Below, piece after piece: positions 16,915 through 25,919 of a DNA stretch of 64,000 nucleotides. Source of the DNA: an uncultured Acetatifactor sp. Its GTDB lineage: Bacteria > Bacillota > Clostridia > Lachnospirales > Lachnospiraceae. The notes under the pieces are model-generated. The model did no database searches, was not told the origin of the DNA, and saw only the letters and a program-made list of their open reading frames with translations. The position numbers were made by a program, and so were the translations under genes. The DNA is taken from assembly GCA_947630715.1 (NCBI GenBank), contig CANRIP010000006.1:1-64000 (forward strand), written 5' to 3'. Numbering within the stretch: the first letter of the stretch is position 1; each line of letters begins with the position of its first letter.

Positions 16915-18381
16915 ATGAAACAGGGGATCAAAACAAGGCTGGCCGCTCTCGGCCTGGCGGTAGGTATGGTGACGCTGGCCGGCTGCGGAGAAAAAAACAA
17001 TTACGGGCTCAGTCCGGACGAACCGACCACCATCACAATCTGGCACTACTATAATGGGGTGCAGCAGGAGAATTTTGACGACATGATCCTGCAGTTCAAC
17101 CAGACGGTGGGAAGGGAAATGGGAATCGTGGCGGAGGCCCGCAGCATGAACACCATATCCGATCTGGCGGACAGCGCGCTGGCGACGCTGCGTCAGGACG
17201 TGGGCGCCGGGCCGGCGCCGGATATGTTCGCGGCTTATGCGGAAACCGCCTATGTGGCGGACCAGTTGGGATGCGTGGTGGATCTGTCCAAGTATTTCAC
17301 CGACGAGGAGCTGGACGAATATGTGGAGGGTTACCTGGAGGAAGGCGATCTGAACGGAGAGGGGGAACTGAAGATTTTCCCCGTGGCCAAGAGTACGGAG
17401 GTTATGATGGTGAACCTGACGGACTGGGAGTCCTTTGCCGGGGCGGAAGGGGTTTCCCTGGAGGATCTGTCCACCTGGGAAGGGCTGGCGGAAACGGCGG
17501 AAAAGTATTACGAGTATACCGACGGCCTGACGCCGGATACGCCCAATGACGGCAAAGCCTTTTTCGGACGGGACGCCATGGCCAATTACATGGTGGTGGG
17601 CGCAAGGCAGTTGGGGATGGAATTCTTTACCCTGGAGGACGGAGCCGTGGGGATGAACGTGGATAAGGACGTGCTGAGACGGCTTTGGGACTGCTATTAT
17701 GTGCCCTATGTGAAGGGATATTATTATTCCAACAGCCGTTTTAGAAGCGACGATACAAAGATCGGGGCCATCGTCGCCATGGTCTGCTCCACAACGGGGG
17801 CGGCCTATTTCCCCGACTCTGTGACGTTAAATGACGAGTACACCTACCCCATCGAGGGGGCCGTGCTGCCGGTGCCCAACTTTGAGGGGACGCAGCCCTA
17901 TGTGGCCCAGCAGGGAGCGGGCATGGTGGTGGTGAAATCCGACGAGAAAAAGGAGTATGCCTGCGCGGTTTTCCTGAAATGGTTTACGGACAAGGAGCGC
18001 AGCATCGACTTTTCGGCGGGTTCCGGGTATCTTCCCGTGAGGAAGGACGCCAACGATTTTGAGGCTATCTCCGCCAGCTTTCAGGCCAGAGGAGAGGATG
18101 AGCAAAACCAGATGCTGTTAAAGGCCATGGAAATTGCCGTTTCGGAGACTGCCGATTACCAGATGTACGCGTCGAAGCCGTTTGACAAGTCCAGGATGGC
18201 CCGGGATTTCCTGGAAACCTATCTTCAGGAAACCGCCCAGGCGGCTCATGACGAGGCTTACGGCAGGATGGAAAACGGCGAGGACAGGCAGGAGGCGCTT
18301 TCGGAGTATGTCTCCGACAGCGCGTTTGAGAGTTGGTACGCGGATTTTGTGGCAGGACTGGCGAAGGCTGCCGGAATCTGA
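16915..18381 (+). CDS. solute-binding lipoprotein (family 1) next to a GGDEF-EAL protein
   Basis: 488 residues. Signal peptide with lipobox LAGCG. Family-1 binding-protein features: TITIWHYYNGVQQENFDDMILQFN at the N-terminus, PAPDMFAAYAETAY, then a long C-terminal lobe with VVKSDEKKEYACAVFLKWF. AGGTG precedes the ATG. No transporter genes follow; the next gene, 14 bp on, encodes a membrane cyclic-di-GMP enzyme. By analogy with the module upstream it is probably a sensing rather than transport component. Ligand unknown. Confidence 0.88.
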   Translation: MKQGIKTRLAALGLAVGMVTLAGCGEKNNYGLSPDEPTTITIWHYYNGVQQENFDDMILQFNQTVGREMGIVAEARSMNTISDLADSALATLRQDVGAGPAPDMFAAYAETAYVADQLGCVVDLSKYFTDEELDEYVEGYLEEGDLNGEGELKIFPVAKSTEVMMVNLTDWESFAGAEGVSLEDLSTWEGLAETAEKYYEYTDGLTPDTPNDGKAFFGRDAMANYMVVGARQLGMEFFTLEDGAVGMNVDKDVLRRLWDCYYVPYVKGYYYSNSRFRSDDTKIGAIVAMVCSTTGAAYFPDSVTLNDEYTYPIEGAVLPVPNFEGTQPYVAQQGAGMVVVKSDEKKEYACAVFLKWFTDKERSIDFSAGSGYLPVRKDANDFEAISASFQARGEDEQNQMLLKAMEIAVSETADYQMYASKPFDKSRMARDFLETYLQETAQAAHDEAYGRMENGEDRQEALSEYVSDSAFESWYADFVAGLAKAAGI

Positions 18382-18395
18382 AACAGGTGAGTGGG

Positions 18396-21300
18396 ATGCG
18401 TATGCCAAAGGATTTGAAATCTTTCTTCACAAAGGAAGGCAGGAAATCGAAACTGATTGTCCGGCTGATGATCCCCATGCTGACCGTGGCGGCGCTGCAG
18501 TTGGTGATCTTTTTTGCGGTTCTGGGCCTCGGGGGAGAGTTTTCCTATGTAGAGCAGTATGCCAACCATACGCTGGCGGAAAAAACCGAGAACCGCCGAA
18601 ACTACATTCAGAACGAAATGCAGCGGAAGACATCGTATGTGTACGATGCGGGGACAAAGATCAGCCGGCTTGTGCAGGAAATTCTGGAACAACGGGGAGA
18701 AACCGCCGCAGATCTGAAAAAGGATAAGGAGCTGAACCGTCAGATTCTGGAGGCCAGCGTGGAAAACCTGACGGATCTGCTCAGGCGAAGCGTGGTAAAC
18801 GACGTTTATCTGATCCTGGACACGGGACGTCTGTACAGCGACGACGGCGGCAGCAACAACGCGAAAGCGGCGCTGTATCTGCGGGATCTGGATCCTGCCA
18901 CGGACGCGGGCTACGAAGATCTTTTGATGGAGATCGGATATTCCTCCATCTCTCAGAAATTCGGGATTGTCCTGGACTCCGGCTGGACTCTGCATTTTGA
19001 GCCGGATCCGGAAAAACCGGACGATTACGATTTTTATTACAATACCCTTCAAAACGCGGGACAGACGGGGCTTTGGTCTTTGGAGGATCTCGGCTACTGG
19101 AGCGGCTTTTCCAAAACCTCCCGCAGCTCCGCCGCCAGCATGAAATATTCGATTCCTCTGATCGGGGAGGACGGGACGGCCTATGGGGTTCTGGGGATCG
19201 GCCTGACGGAAAACGCCATTCTGGCGGCCCTTCCCATGGACGATTATCAGGACGATGATATCTGCTTTGTGCTGGCCAGGGAGGAAAAGGGGGACGCTTT
19301 TTCTGTTGTGACCCATTTCGGCGTGGCTTATAATCGCTATCTGGGCAATGTTCAGACCCTCAAAACCACCGGCCTGTGGGACGGGGAGGTGTGCGGCATC
19401 GAGGGGGAAACCGCGCAGCAGCTCTCCGGCAGCGTCCAGTACCTGACTCTTTACGATCAGGAAAGCCCTTATTATACCGACCGCTGGGCTCTGGTGGGCG
19501 TAGCGGACAAAAGGGAGGTTCTGAAGCCGCTTACCAACCTGATCCGTAATCTGGTGGTGGCCGCCCTGATCAGCGTGGCGGCAAGCGTTGTGGGGATTGT
19601 GGTGAGCGCCAAGGGAGTGGTCAAACCCATCTCGGCGGTGATCAAAACCATGAATCAGAAACAGGAGTATTACCGGGAGGTGCAGTTTGAGTCCTCCGGC
19701 ATCTATGAGATCGATCAGATGACGGACGCGATCACCCGGCTGCAGATCAACGTGCGGGAATTTTCCTCCCAGGTTTCTCAAATGATCCGGATCGCCAATG
19801 TGGGAATCGGGACGTTTCTGTACAACCGGACGCAGGACAGCGTGTTTGTGGGCCAGAGTCTGTCAAAGCTATTGCGTTTCGCCGTGGAGCAGAACGAGGA
19901 CAGGGTTCTGAGCCGGCAGGATTTCTTAAGCCAGATCGGGATGCCGGAGGCCCGGCAGGCCATTGTGGAGGCCTTGTCGGAGACGCCGGAGGAGGAGCAG
20001 TCGGATCTGGTCAAGGAGTACAGCGTTCTGGGAGAGGACGGCGCCACCGTATGGCTGCGGTTGAGCATGGTGCGCAACCAGAGCGGCTGCATCGGCATTT
20101 TACAGGATATCACCGGCGTGATCATGGAAAAGAAACGGATCGAGTATGAGCGGGATTATGACAGTATTACGGGACTGTTGAACCGCCGGGCCTTCTTCCG
20201 AAAGGTGGAGGAGGTGTTCCGGGATCCGGGCAGCCTGAAGGTCACGGCCTTTATTATGTTCGATCTGGATAACCTGAAATATGTGAACGACACTTACGGT
20301 CATGATTTCGGCGACGATTATATTAAGACGGCGGCTGCCGCCATCCGGAAGTTCCAAAACTACGGCGGTATCGCCGGACGGCTTTCCGGAGACGAATTCC
20401 TGGTGTGTATGCCCGGGTTTTCTTCCAGGGAGGAGATCAAAAGGGACATCCGCAGGGTGCGGGAGGATCTGGCGGCTTGCTATTGCCTGCTGGCGGACGG
20501 CGCCCATTACGCCGTCCGGGCCAGCGCAGGCATCTCCTGGTATCCCGACGATTCCACCAATTATGAGACGCTGATCCGATACGCGGACTTTGCCATGTAT
20601 ACGGTGAAACATTCGGGGAAAGGGGAATGCGCGGAATTTGACATGAACGCTTACCGCATGGATTCCGTGAGGGTCACCAGCATTGAGGAATTAAACCGTA
20701 TTCTGCGGGAGGAAAGCGTCAGGTTCGCCTTCCACAGCATTTTGAACGCCAGGACGGGGCAGGTGTACGGGTATGAGGCCCTGATGCGGCCCCTGTCCTC
20801 CATTTTCCAGTCTCCCCGGGAGATCTTACGCACGGCCAAAACGGTGGATCGGCTTTATGAGACGGAGCGGCTGGTCTGGAAAAAATCGCTGGCGGATTTT
20901 AAGGAGCAGACGGCTGCGGGGCGTATCGCCGAGGGCAGCAGGCTTTTTATCCACTCCGTGACCGACAGCGTCCTGGAGCCGGAGGATGTGGAAACGATCG
21001 AGGAAACGTATCCCGAGTTTCTTTCCCGGGTGGTTTTGGAGATCAGGGAAAACGCAAACAAAAACCGGGAGATTTTTGACCGCAAAATGGCGCGGATGAA
21101 ACAATGGGGCGGGATGGTGTCCCTGGACGAGTTTGGCGCGGGATATAACAGCGAGTACGCGCTGGTCGCCCTTCATCCCCATATTGTCAGGATCGACCAT
21201 TCCATTATCAGCGGCTGCGACAGGGATATCAGCCGCCGGAACGTGATCAACAATCTGGTCAGACTGGCCAGAGCGAAAAATATTTCCGTGCTGGCGGAGG

Positions 21301-21458
21301 GAGTGGAGACGGAGGGAGAGCTGAGGACGGTTATGGCCTGCGGCGTGGATTTGTTGCAGGGATATTACCTGGCCAGGCCGGTATTTGAGCCTCAGCCGCC
21401 GGATCCCAAGGTGACGGAAATGATCCGTTTTCTTGCCGGGCTTTCTTCCCCGTTATAG
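18396..21458 (+). CDS. membrane GGDEF-EAL protein (cyclic-di-GMP turnover)
   Basis: About 1020 residues from the ATG at 18396 (18402 is also possible; the 18333 start lies inside the previous gene). Order: N-terminal transmembrane helix, large extracellular Cache-type sensor (about 45-385), second helix, a PAS-like segment, GGDEF domain with SGDEF at 664-668, EAL domain beginning EALMR at 794, with LDEFGAGYN, LAEGVE and QGYYLARP. GGDEF makes and EAL degrades cyclic-di-GMP. The first glycine of GGDEF is Ser, which is tolerated in some active enzymes, and the EAL residues look complete, so either or both activities may work. Forms a two-gene unit with the binding protein. Confidence 0.9.
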   Translation: MRMPKDLKSFFTKEGRKSKLIVRLMIPMLTVAALQLVIFFAVLGLGGEFSYVEQYANHTLAEKTENRRNYIQNEMQRKTSYVYDAGTKISRLVQEILEQRGETAADLKKDKELNRQILEASVENLTDLLRRSVVNDVYLILDTGRLYSDDGGSNNAKAALYLRDLDPATDAGYEDLLMEIGYSSISQKFGIVLDSGWTLHFEPDPEKPDDYDFYYNTLQNAGQTGLWSLEDLGYWSGFSKTSRSSAASMKYSIPLIGEDGTAYGVLGIGLTENAILAALPMDDYQDDDICFVLAREEKGDAFSVVTHFGVAYNRYLGNVQTLKTTGLWDGEVCGIEGETAQQLSGSVQYLTLYDQESPYYTDRWALVGVADKREVLKPLTNLIRNLVVAALISVAASVVGIVVSAKGVVKPISAVIKTMNQKQEYYREVQFESSGIYEIDQMTDAITRLQINVREFSSQVSQMIRIANVGIGTFLYNRTQDSVFVGQSLSKLLRFAVEQNEDRVLSRQDFLSQIGMPEARQAIVEALSETPEEEQSDLVKEYSVLGEDGATVWLRLSMVRNQSGCIGILQDITGVIMEKKRIEYERDYDSITGLLNRRAFFRKVEEVFRDPGSLKVTAFIMFDLDNLKYVNDTYGHDFGDDYIKTAAAAIRKFQNYGGIAGRLSGDEFLVCMPGFSSREEIKRDIRRVREDLAACYCLLADGAHYAVRASAGISWYPDDSTNYETLIRYADFAMYTVKHSGKGECAEFDMNAYRMDSVRVTSIEELNRILREESVRFAFHSILNARTGQVYGYEALMRPLSSIFQSPREILRTAKTVDRLYETERLVWKKSLADFKEQTAAGRIAEGSRLFIHSVTDSVLEPEDVETIEETYPEFLSRVVLEIRENANKNREIFDRKMARMKQWGGMVSLDEFGAGYNSEYALVALHPHIVRIDHSIISGCDRDISRRNVINNLVRLARAKNISVLAEGVETEGELRTVMACGVDLLQGYYLARPVFEPQPPDPKVTEMIRFLAGLSSPL

Positions 21459-21521
21459 GGAAGGCCGGGCGGCGTCCGCCCCAAACGAAGATGGACGGCC
21501 ACATTGCAAGGAGGATATTTT

Positions 21522-22928
21522 ATGACGAATTCCGTTAAAAAATTTTTTGGCCCTGTGGATATGACCGAGGGCGTTCCCTGGAAAAAAATCGTTCTTTTTA
21601 CCGTACCCATGCTGCTGGGAAACATCGCCCAGCAGCTCTACAACACCGTGGACAGTATCGTGGTGGGGAAATATGTGGGAGATAACGCGCTGGCGGCGGT
21701 TGGCAGCGCGGGCCCGATCCTGAACCTGCTTCTGGTGCTGTATGTGGGGATCAGTATCGGCGCGGGCATCATGGTGTCCCAGTATTACGGCTCCCGCAAC
21801 CGGGAAGCCCTGTCCTATACCATCGGAAACAGTATTCTCCTGATGCTGTTTGCCACGGTGTTTGTGGCGGTGGCGGGATCGCTGGTGACCAGGCCGCTTT
21901 TGGAGCTGTTGCACACGCCGGACTCCATCATCGACTGGTGCGCCTCGTATCTGTACATCCTGTTTATCGGCGGGGCCGGGCTTGCCTATTATAACATTCT
22001 CTCCGGCGTCCTGAGGGGGCTGGGAGATTCCGTCTCCGCTTTGATTTACCTGCTGGTGGCCTGTGTGCTGAATATCGGCCTGGATCTTCTGTTTGTGATC
22101 CAGTTTCAGATGGGGGTTGCGGGAGTGGCTTTGGCCACCAGCATCGCCCAGGCGGTTTCCGCGGCGCTCTGCGCCGTCAAGCTGTATCGGATGAAGGATT
22201 TCTTTGATCTGAAGGCCAAATATATCAAATGGAATTCCCAGTATGCCATGAATGTGATCCGGCTTGGCCTTCCCTCGGGGGTGACCCAGGCGATCATGTC
22301 CATGTCCATGATTGTGGTGCAGTCTTTGACCAACAGCTTTGGAGAGCAGTTTATCGCCGCCAACGTGATCGTCATGCGGGTGGACGGTTTCGCCATGATG
22401 CCTAACTTCTCCTTTGGTTCGGCCATGACCACCTACGCGGGACAGAATGTGGGCGCGAATTCCTATGACCGGGTGAGCAAGGGGGCAAAGCAGGGGACGT
22501 TTCTGGCGCTGGGGGTTTCCGCCTTTATCACGGGGGGGATCCTGCTGGTGGGAAGACCTCTCATGGGAATCTTTACGGATACGGCGGAGCTGGTGGAATT
22601 AAGCTTTCAACTGATGCGGATCCTGGCCGTGGGCTACCTGGCCATGGCGGTGCTGCAAAGCCTGGCGGGGGTGATGCGGGGAGCGGGAGACACCATGACC
22701 CCCATGTGGATCTCCGTTTTCCAGACTGTGATCCTGCGGGTGCCTCTGGCCTATCTGATGGTTTATCTCTCCAAATCTCCCGAGTACCCTCAGGGCAGGC
22801 AGGAGCTGATTATCGTCTCCATGCTGATTTCCTGGATCGTGGGAATGCTGATCACCTGTTTCTTTTACGCCAGAGGGAAGTGGAAGACAAAGGCGGTGGG
22901 ACGGCCTTCCGAACCTGTGGCGGAATAA
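21522..22928 (+). CDS. MATE family efflux transporter
   Basis: 468 residues from the ATG at 21522, which has AAGGAGG upstream; the ATG at 21504 lacks one. About 12 transmembrane helices in two similar halves. N-terminal half begins WKKIVLFTVPMLLGNIAQQLYNTVDSIVVGKYVG, typical of MATE/NorM proteins, which export drugs or metabolites in exchange for Na+ or H+. The substrate cannot be deduced. It follows the GGDEF-EAL gene by 60 bp without a clear terminator, so it may be cotranscribed. Confidence 0.93.
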   Translation: MTNSVKKFFGPVDMTEGVPWKKIVLFTVPMLLGNIAQQLYNTVDSIVVGKYVGDNALAAVGSAGPILNLLLVLYVGISIGAGIMVSQYYGSRNREALSYTIGNSILLMLFATVFVAVAGSLVTRPLLELLHTPDSIIDWCASYLYILFIGGAGLAYYNILSGVLRGLGDSVSALIYLLVACVLNIGLDLLFVIQFQMGVAGVALATSIAQAVSAALCAVKLYRMKDFFDLKAKYIKWNSQYAMNVIRLGLPSGVTQAIMSMSMIVVQSLTNSFGEQFIAANVIVMRVDGFAMMPNFSFGSAMTTYAGQNVGANSYDRVSKGAKQGTFLALGVSAFITGGILLVGRPLMGIFTDTAELVELSFQLMRILAVGYLAMAVLQSLAGVMRGAGDTMTPMWISVFQTVILRVPLAYLMVYLSKSPEYPQGRQELIIVSMLISWIVGMLITCFFYARGKWKTKAVGRPSEPVAE

Positions 22929-22981
22929 CGGCGGGGGACTTTCTAAACCAAATATAAAATCTCTAAAACAAAAATAAATTG

Positions 22982-23008
22982 TTAGCACTCCCTATTGACG
23001 AGTGCTAA
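22982..23008 (+). promoter_or_regulatory. CIRCE element (HrcA operator)
   Basis: TTAGCACTC, nine bases, GAGTGCTAA: a perfect match to the CIRCE consensus bound by the heat-shock repressor HrcA. It overlaps the -35 region of the hsp20 promoter. Confidence 0.95.
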
Positions 23009-23023
23009 CAATGGTGGTATAAC
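22995..23023 (+). promoter_or_regulatory. hsp20 promoter overlapping CIRCE
   Basis: TTGACG (22995-23000), 17-bp spacer, TATAAC (23018-23023). The -35 box lies inside the CIRCE spacer and right arm, so HrcA binding would block polymerase directly. The leader to the start codon is about 115 nt. Confidence 0.8.
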
Positions 23024-23146
23024 AGAGTCAGAACGAAGGGGAGGAAGGATGACGGACGAAGGAAACGTCGCCTGTAATAATTCATCCCACTCCGGGAAAC
23101 AATCATGATGACGGCAGTCACATTTGTTGAAAAGGAGGAATGACTT

Positions 23147-23584
23147 ATGTTGATGCCCAGTATTTTTGGAGAGAACCTGATTGATGATTTCTTTAACGAT
23201 TTCACAAGACCCGCGAAAACGGTGGCAAGGTATAACAACGCCAGCGTCATGCGCACGGACATCAAGGAAACCGACAAAGGCTATGAACTGGCCATCGATC
23301 TTCCCGGTTACAAGAAGGAGGATGTCAAGGCGGAGCTGAAGGACGGTTATCTGACCGTCAACGCCGAGATGCGGCAGAACGAAGACCAGAAGGACGAGGA
23401 CGGCAGATACATCCGCCGGGAGAGATACTACGGAACCTGCAGCAGAAGCTTTTATGTGGGCGAGGAAGTGACCCAGGACGATATCAAGGCCAGATTTGAG
23501 GACGGTATCCTGAAACTGTCCGTACCCAAGAAGGAAGAAACCCCCAAGGTGGAGGAAACAAAGTATATTCAGATCGAAGGATAA
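23147..23584 (+). CDS. hsp20: small heat shock protein Hsp20
   Basis: 145 residues. ATP-independent holdase chaperone of the alpha-crystallin family. N-terminal MLMPSIFGENLIDDFFNDF resembles clostridial Hsp18. The alpha-crystallin domain runs from about residue 35 (MRTDIKETDKGYELAIDLPGYKKEDVKAEL) to 135 and includes the FEDGILKLSVPK motif; the acidic C-terminal tail ends KYIQIEG. Strong AAAGGAGG site. Single-gene transcript under CIRCE control, followed by a terminator. Confidence 0.95.
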   Translation: MLMPSIFGENLIDDFFNDFTRPAKTVARYNNASVMRTDIKETDKGYELAIDLPGYKKEDVKAELKDGYLTVNAEMRQNEDQKDEDGRYIRRERYYGTCSRSFYVGEEVTQDDIKARFEDGILKLSVPKKEETPKVEETKYIQIEG

Positions 23585-23601
23585 CCTCTGAAACGCGAAG
23601 G

Positions 23602-23664
23602 AGGGGCCGATCCGGGCCCCTCGGGAGGAGCCGGTCTAAACCAGACGGTTTAGGCCGGTTTTTT
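23602..23664 (+). terminator. double-hairpin terminator after hsp20
   Basis: AGGGGCC/GGCCCCT stem (23602-23621), then CCGG-T-CTAAACC, loop AGAC, GGTTTAG-G-CCGG followed by six T (23631-23664). The second is a classic intrinsic terminator. Confidence 0.85.
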
Positions 23665-23777
23665 CGTGGGGAAAAATTTTTTCTTTTGACAGATTTTTGA
23701 CATTCCCGTGATATAACGGGTACAGACGGGAAAGCGCCATGAACGGCAGGGCTTTTTCCACACGGAGAATTGAGGGT

Positions 23778-24458
23778 ATGATGAGACGGAAAATTTTAAT
23801 TGTGGACGACGAACCGATGTTGACGGATCTTTTGAAAGCGCATCTGGAGGAATGCGGATATGAGGCGATGATCGCCAATGATGCGGATCAAGGCATGAAT
23901 CTGCTGTCGAGACAGCCGGATCTGATCCTGCTGGATATTCAGATGCCGGGGATGGACGGGCTGCAGTTGTGCAGAACCATTAGGGAGCATGTGTCCTGTC
24001 CCATCCTGTTTTTAACCGCCCGGGTGACGGAACAGGATCTGATCAACGGCCTCAGCTACGGCGGGGACGATTATATCACCAAACCTTTCCGGCTGAACGA
24101 GCTGACGGCCCGGATCGCGGCGCATCTGCGCCGGGACGAAAGGGGAGGGCAAAAGCAGGCGATCCTCACAAGCGGTCGGCTTTTGGTGAATCTGTCCGAG
24201 CGAAAGGTGTTTTACGGGGAGACGCAGATCCCTTTTTCCCGGCGGGAATTTGAACTGATCGAATTCCTTCTCTCCAACGCCAACCGGGTCTATGACCGGG
24301 AACGGATTTATGAGGCCGTCTGGGGATATGACGCGGAGGGAGACAGCGGCGTGGTGAAGGAGCATGTGCGCAGGATCCGGGCCAGGCTCAGGGAATATAC
24401 GGGGGAATCGTTTATAGAGACTGTCTGGGGGGTGGGGTATCAATGGAAAAGATCCTGA
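23778..24458 (+). CDS. OmpR-family response regulator
   Basis: About 226 residues from the double ATG at 23778/23781, where the protein begins RRKILIVDDE as expected; the ATG at 23739 would add 13 atypical residues. Receiver domain (1-120) with the acidic pair DDE, phospho-acceptor Asp53 (LLDIQMPG), Thr and Lys (FLTAR, YITKPF). Winged-helix DNA-binding domain (130-226) with YDRERIYEAVWG and VKEHVRRIRARL. Two tandem TTGACA boxes (23686-23702) precede it with an imperfect -10. It overlaps the kinase gene by 16 bp. Confidence 0.92.
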   Translation: MMRRKILIVDDEPMLTDLLKAHLEECGYEAMIANDADQGMNLLSRQPDLILLDIQMPGMDGLQLCRTIREHVSCPILFLTARVTEQDLINGLSYGGDDYITKPFRLNELTARIAAHLRRDERGGQKQAILTSGRLLVNLSERKVFYGETQIPFSRREFELIEFLLSNANRVYDRERIYEAVWGYDAEGDSGVVKEHVRRIRARLREYTGESFIETVWGVGYQWKRS

Positions 24459-25816
24459 AAAGGTACCGGGACCTTTCTTTCCGCCGGGCGTTTCTGCTGG
24501 CGGTGCTGGTCACGTTCGCAGCCGTTGTCCTTCTGTCCGGGGCGGCTATTTTGGCTTGTGGGGCGTTTCGCAGCAGCCTGGCGCCGGATCCCAACGGGGT
24601 TATGCTGAAATTAGAATACCTGGACGGAACCGGCAGCCCCGGCATTTTGGAACAGAAGGTGACTCTGGGCCGGGAGCCGGTACGGTTTTCGTATCTGACG
24701 GAAATCAGGGAGGACGGCGAGCCGGTATCGTCCCTGACGGATCCCGCCTCCTTCCGGGTTTCCGCCGTCAAGCTGGAAAGGGCCGTTGACGTCATGGGGC
24801 CCAGACGCAGACTGGCCTACGGGGCCTGCGGCGTTTTGATGGTTTTTCTCCCCGGCCTTTTTTCCGTCACGGGGATTTTAGTCTGCGGCTTTCTGTTTTA
24901 CCGGCTGAAGATGAAGGAACCCCTGGCTGTTCTGAATCGGGCTGTGGACGAGATTATCTCCGAAAATCTGGATTTTTCTCTGGAGTACCAAAGCGGGGAT
25001 GAAATGGGAAGGCTGTGCGCGTCCTTTGAGAAAATGCGCCAGGTGCTTCTGGAAAACCACAGGGCGCTTTGGAAGATGGCGGAGGAGCGCAGGCTGCTGC
25101 AAGCGTCCGTCGCCCACGATCTGCGAAATCCCATCGCGATCCTGGCGGGCTACGCGGAGTATCTTCAGATCGGGCTGGAGAAACGTTCCCTCACCCGGGA
25201 GCGGATGATGTCCGTCACAAAACGGCTGAACGAGGCCGCCGGCCGGCTGAGCCGGTACACCGAGTCCGTCCGGTATTTGAACAGAATAGAGGACATGGAG
25301 CTTCAGCCCGTTTCGGTATGCGTCCGGGAATTTGCGGAAAACATGGCGGAGGATTTTACCCTGCTGGCCGCAGAGAGAGGAATCTGTCTGGAAACCGTCT
25401 GGCTGTGGGGGGAAGGAAGCGGGGAAACCGCTTTGCCTCAGACCGTGAGGCTGGATCGGGACGTGGTCTACCGCATTACGGAAAACCTGATGCGGAACGC
25501 CCTGGAGGCGGCCAGAGGAAAGGTGCGGATTTCCTTCGGCGTGGAGGAAGAAACGCCTGTGTGGGGCAGGGGGTTCTTTACGGTGGAGATCCGGGACGAC
25601 GGGCCCGGGTTTCCGGAGAAGTTGTTACAGGAACAACGAAACCGGGAAACCACCGGGGGGTTCCCGGATCCGTATGGGCCGGGAGAAAAAAGGCGCGGCG
25701 GTCTGGGGCTTGTGGTGGCGCGCCTTTTGTGCCGCAGGCACGGCGGTCGGCTGGAGATTTCCAACGGCGCAGAGCCGGAGGCCGGCGGCGTGGCCAAGGT
25801 TTGGATCGGCATTTAG
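24443..25816 (+). CDS. sensor histidine kinase
   Basis: 457 residues. Transmembrane helix (about 15-40), extracellular loop (40-125) too short for a large ligand domain, second helix (130-155), HAMP-like linker, HisKA with His225 in SVAHDLRNPIAIL, ATPase domain with NLMRNALEAA, DDGPGFPE and RRGGLGLVVARLL. Cognate partner of the overlapping OmpR-type regulator. The short sensor loop makes it plausible that the lipoprotein encoded next (25920) supplies ligand recognition. Confidence 0.93.
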   Translation: MEKILKRYRDLSFRRAFLLAVLVTFAAVVLLSGAAILACGAFRSSLAPDPNGVMLKLEYLDGTGSPGILEQKVTLGREPVRFSYLTEIREDGEPVSSLTDPASFRVSAVKLERAVDVMGPRRRLAYGACGVLMVFLPGLFSVTGILVCGFLFYRLKMKEPLAVLNRAVDEIISENLDFSLEYQSGDEMGRLCASFEKMRQVLLENHRALWKMAEERRLLQASVAHDLRNPIAILAGYAEYLQIGLEKRSLTRERMMSVTKRLNEAAGRLSRYTESVRYLNRIEDMELQPVSVCVREFAENMAEDFTLLAAERGICLETVWLWGEGSGETALPQTVRLDRDVVYRITENLMRNALEAARGKVRISFGVEEETPVWGRGFFTVEIRDDGPGFPEKLLQEQRNRETTGGFPDPYGPGEKRRGGLGLVVARLLCRRHGGRLEISNGAEPEAGGVAKVWIGI

Positions 25817-25919
25817 GCTTTGGCGGCGCTCTCCGGTTTCGGCGGGAAACCGCGGGGAGACGCCGAGGAAACGCCGGGGGTGGGGAAGGCCGCCCACGGA
25901 GAATGACAGGAGGAAACCT

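Noticed and set aside
18258-19781. 507-residue minus-strand ORF
   Set aside because: Antisense to the GGDEF-EAL gene, whose domains are clear on the plus strand.
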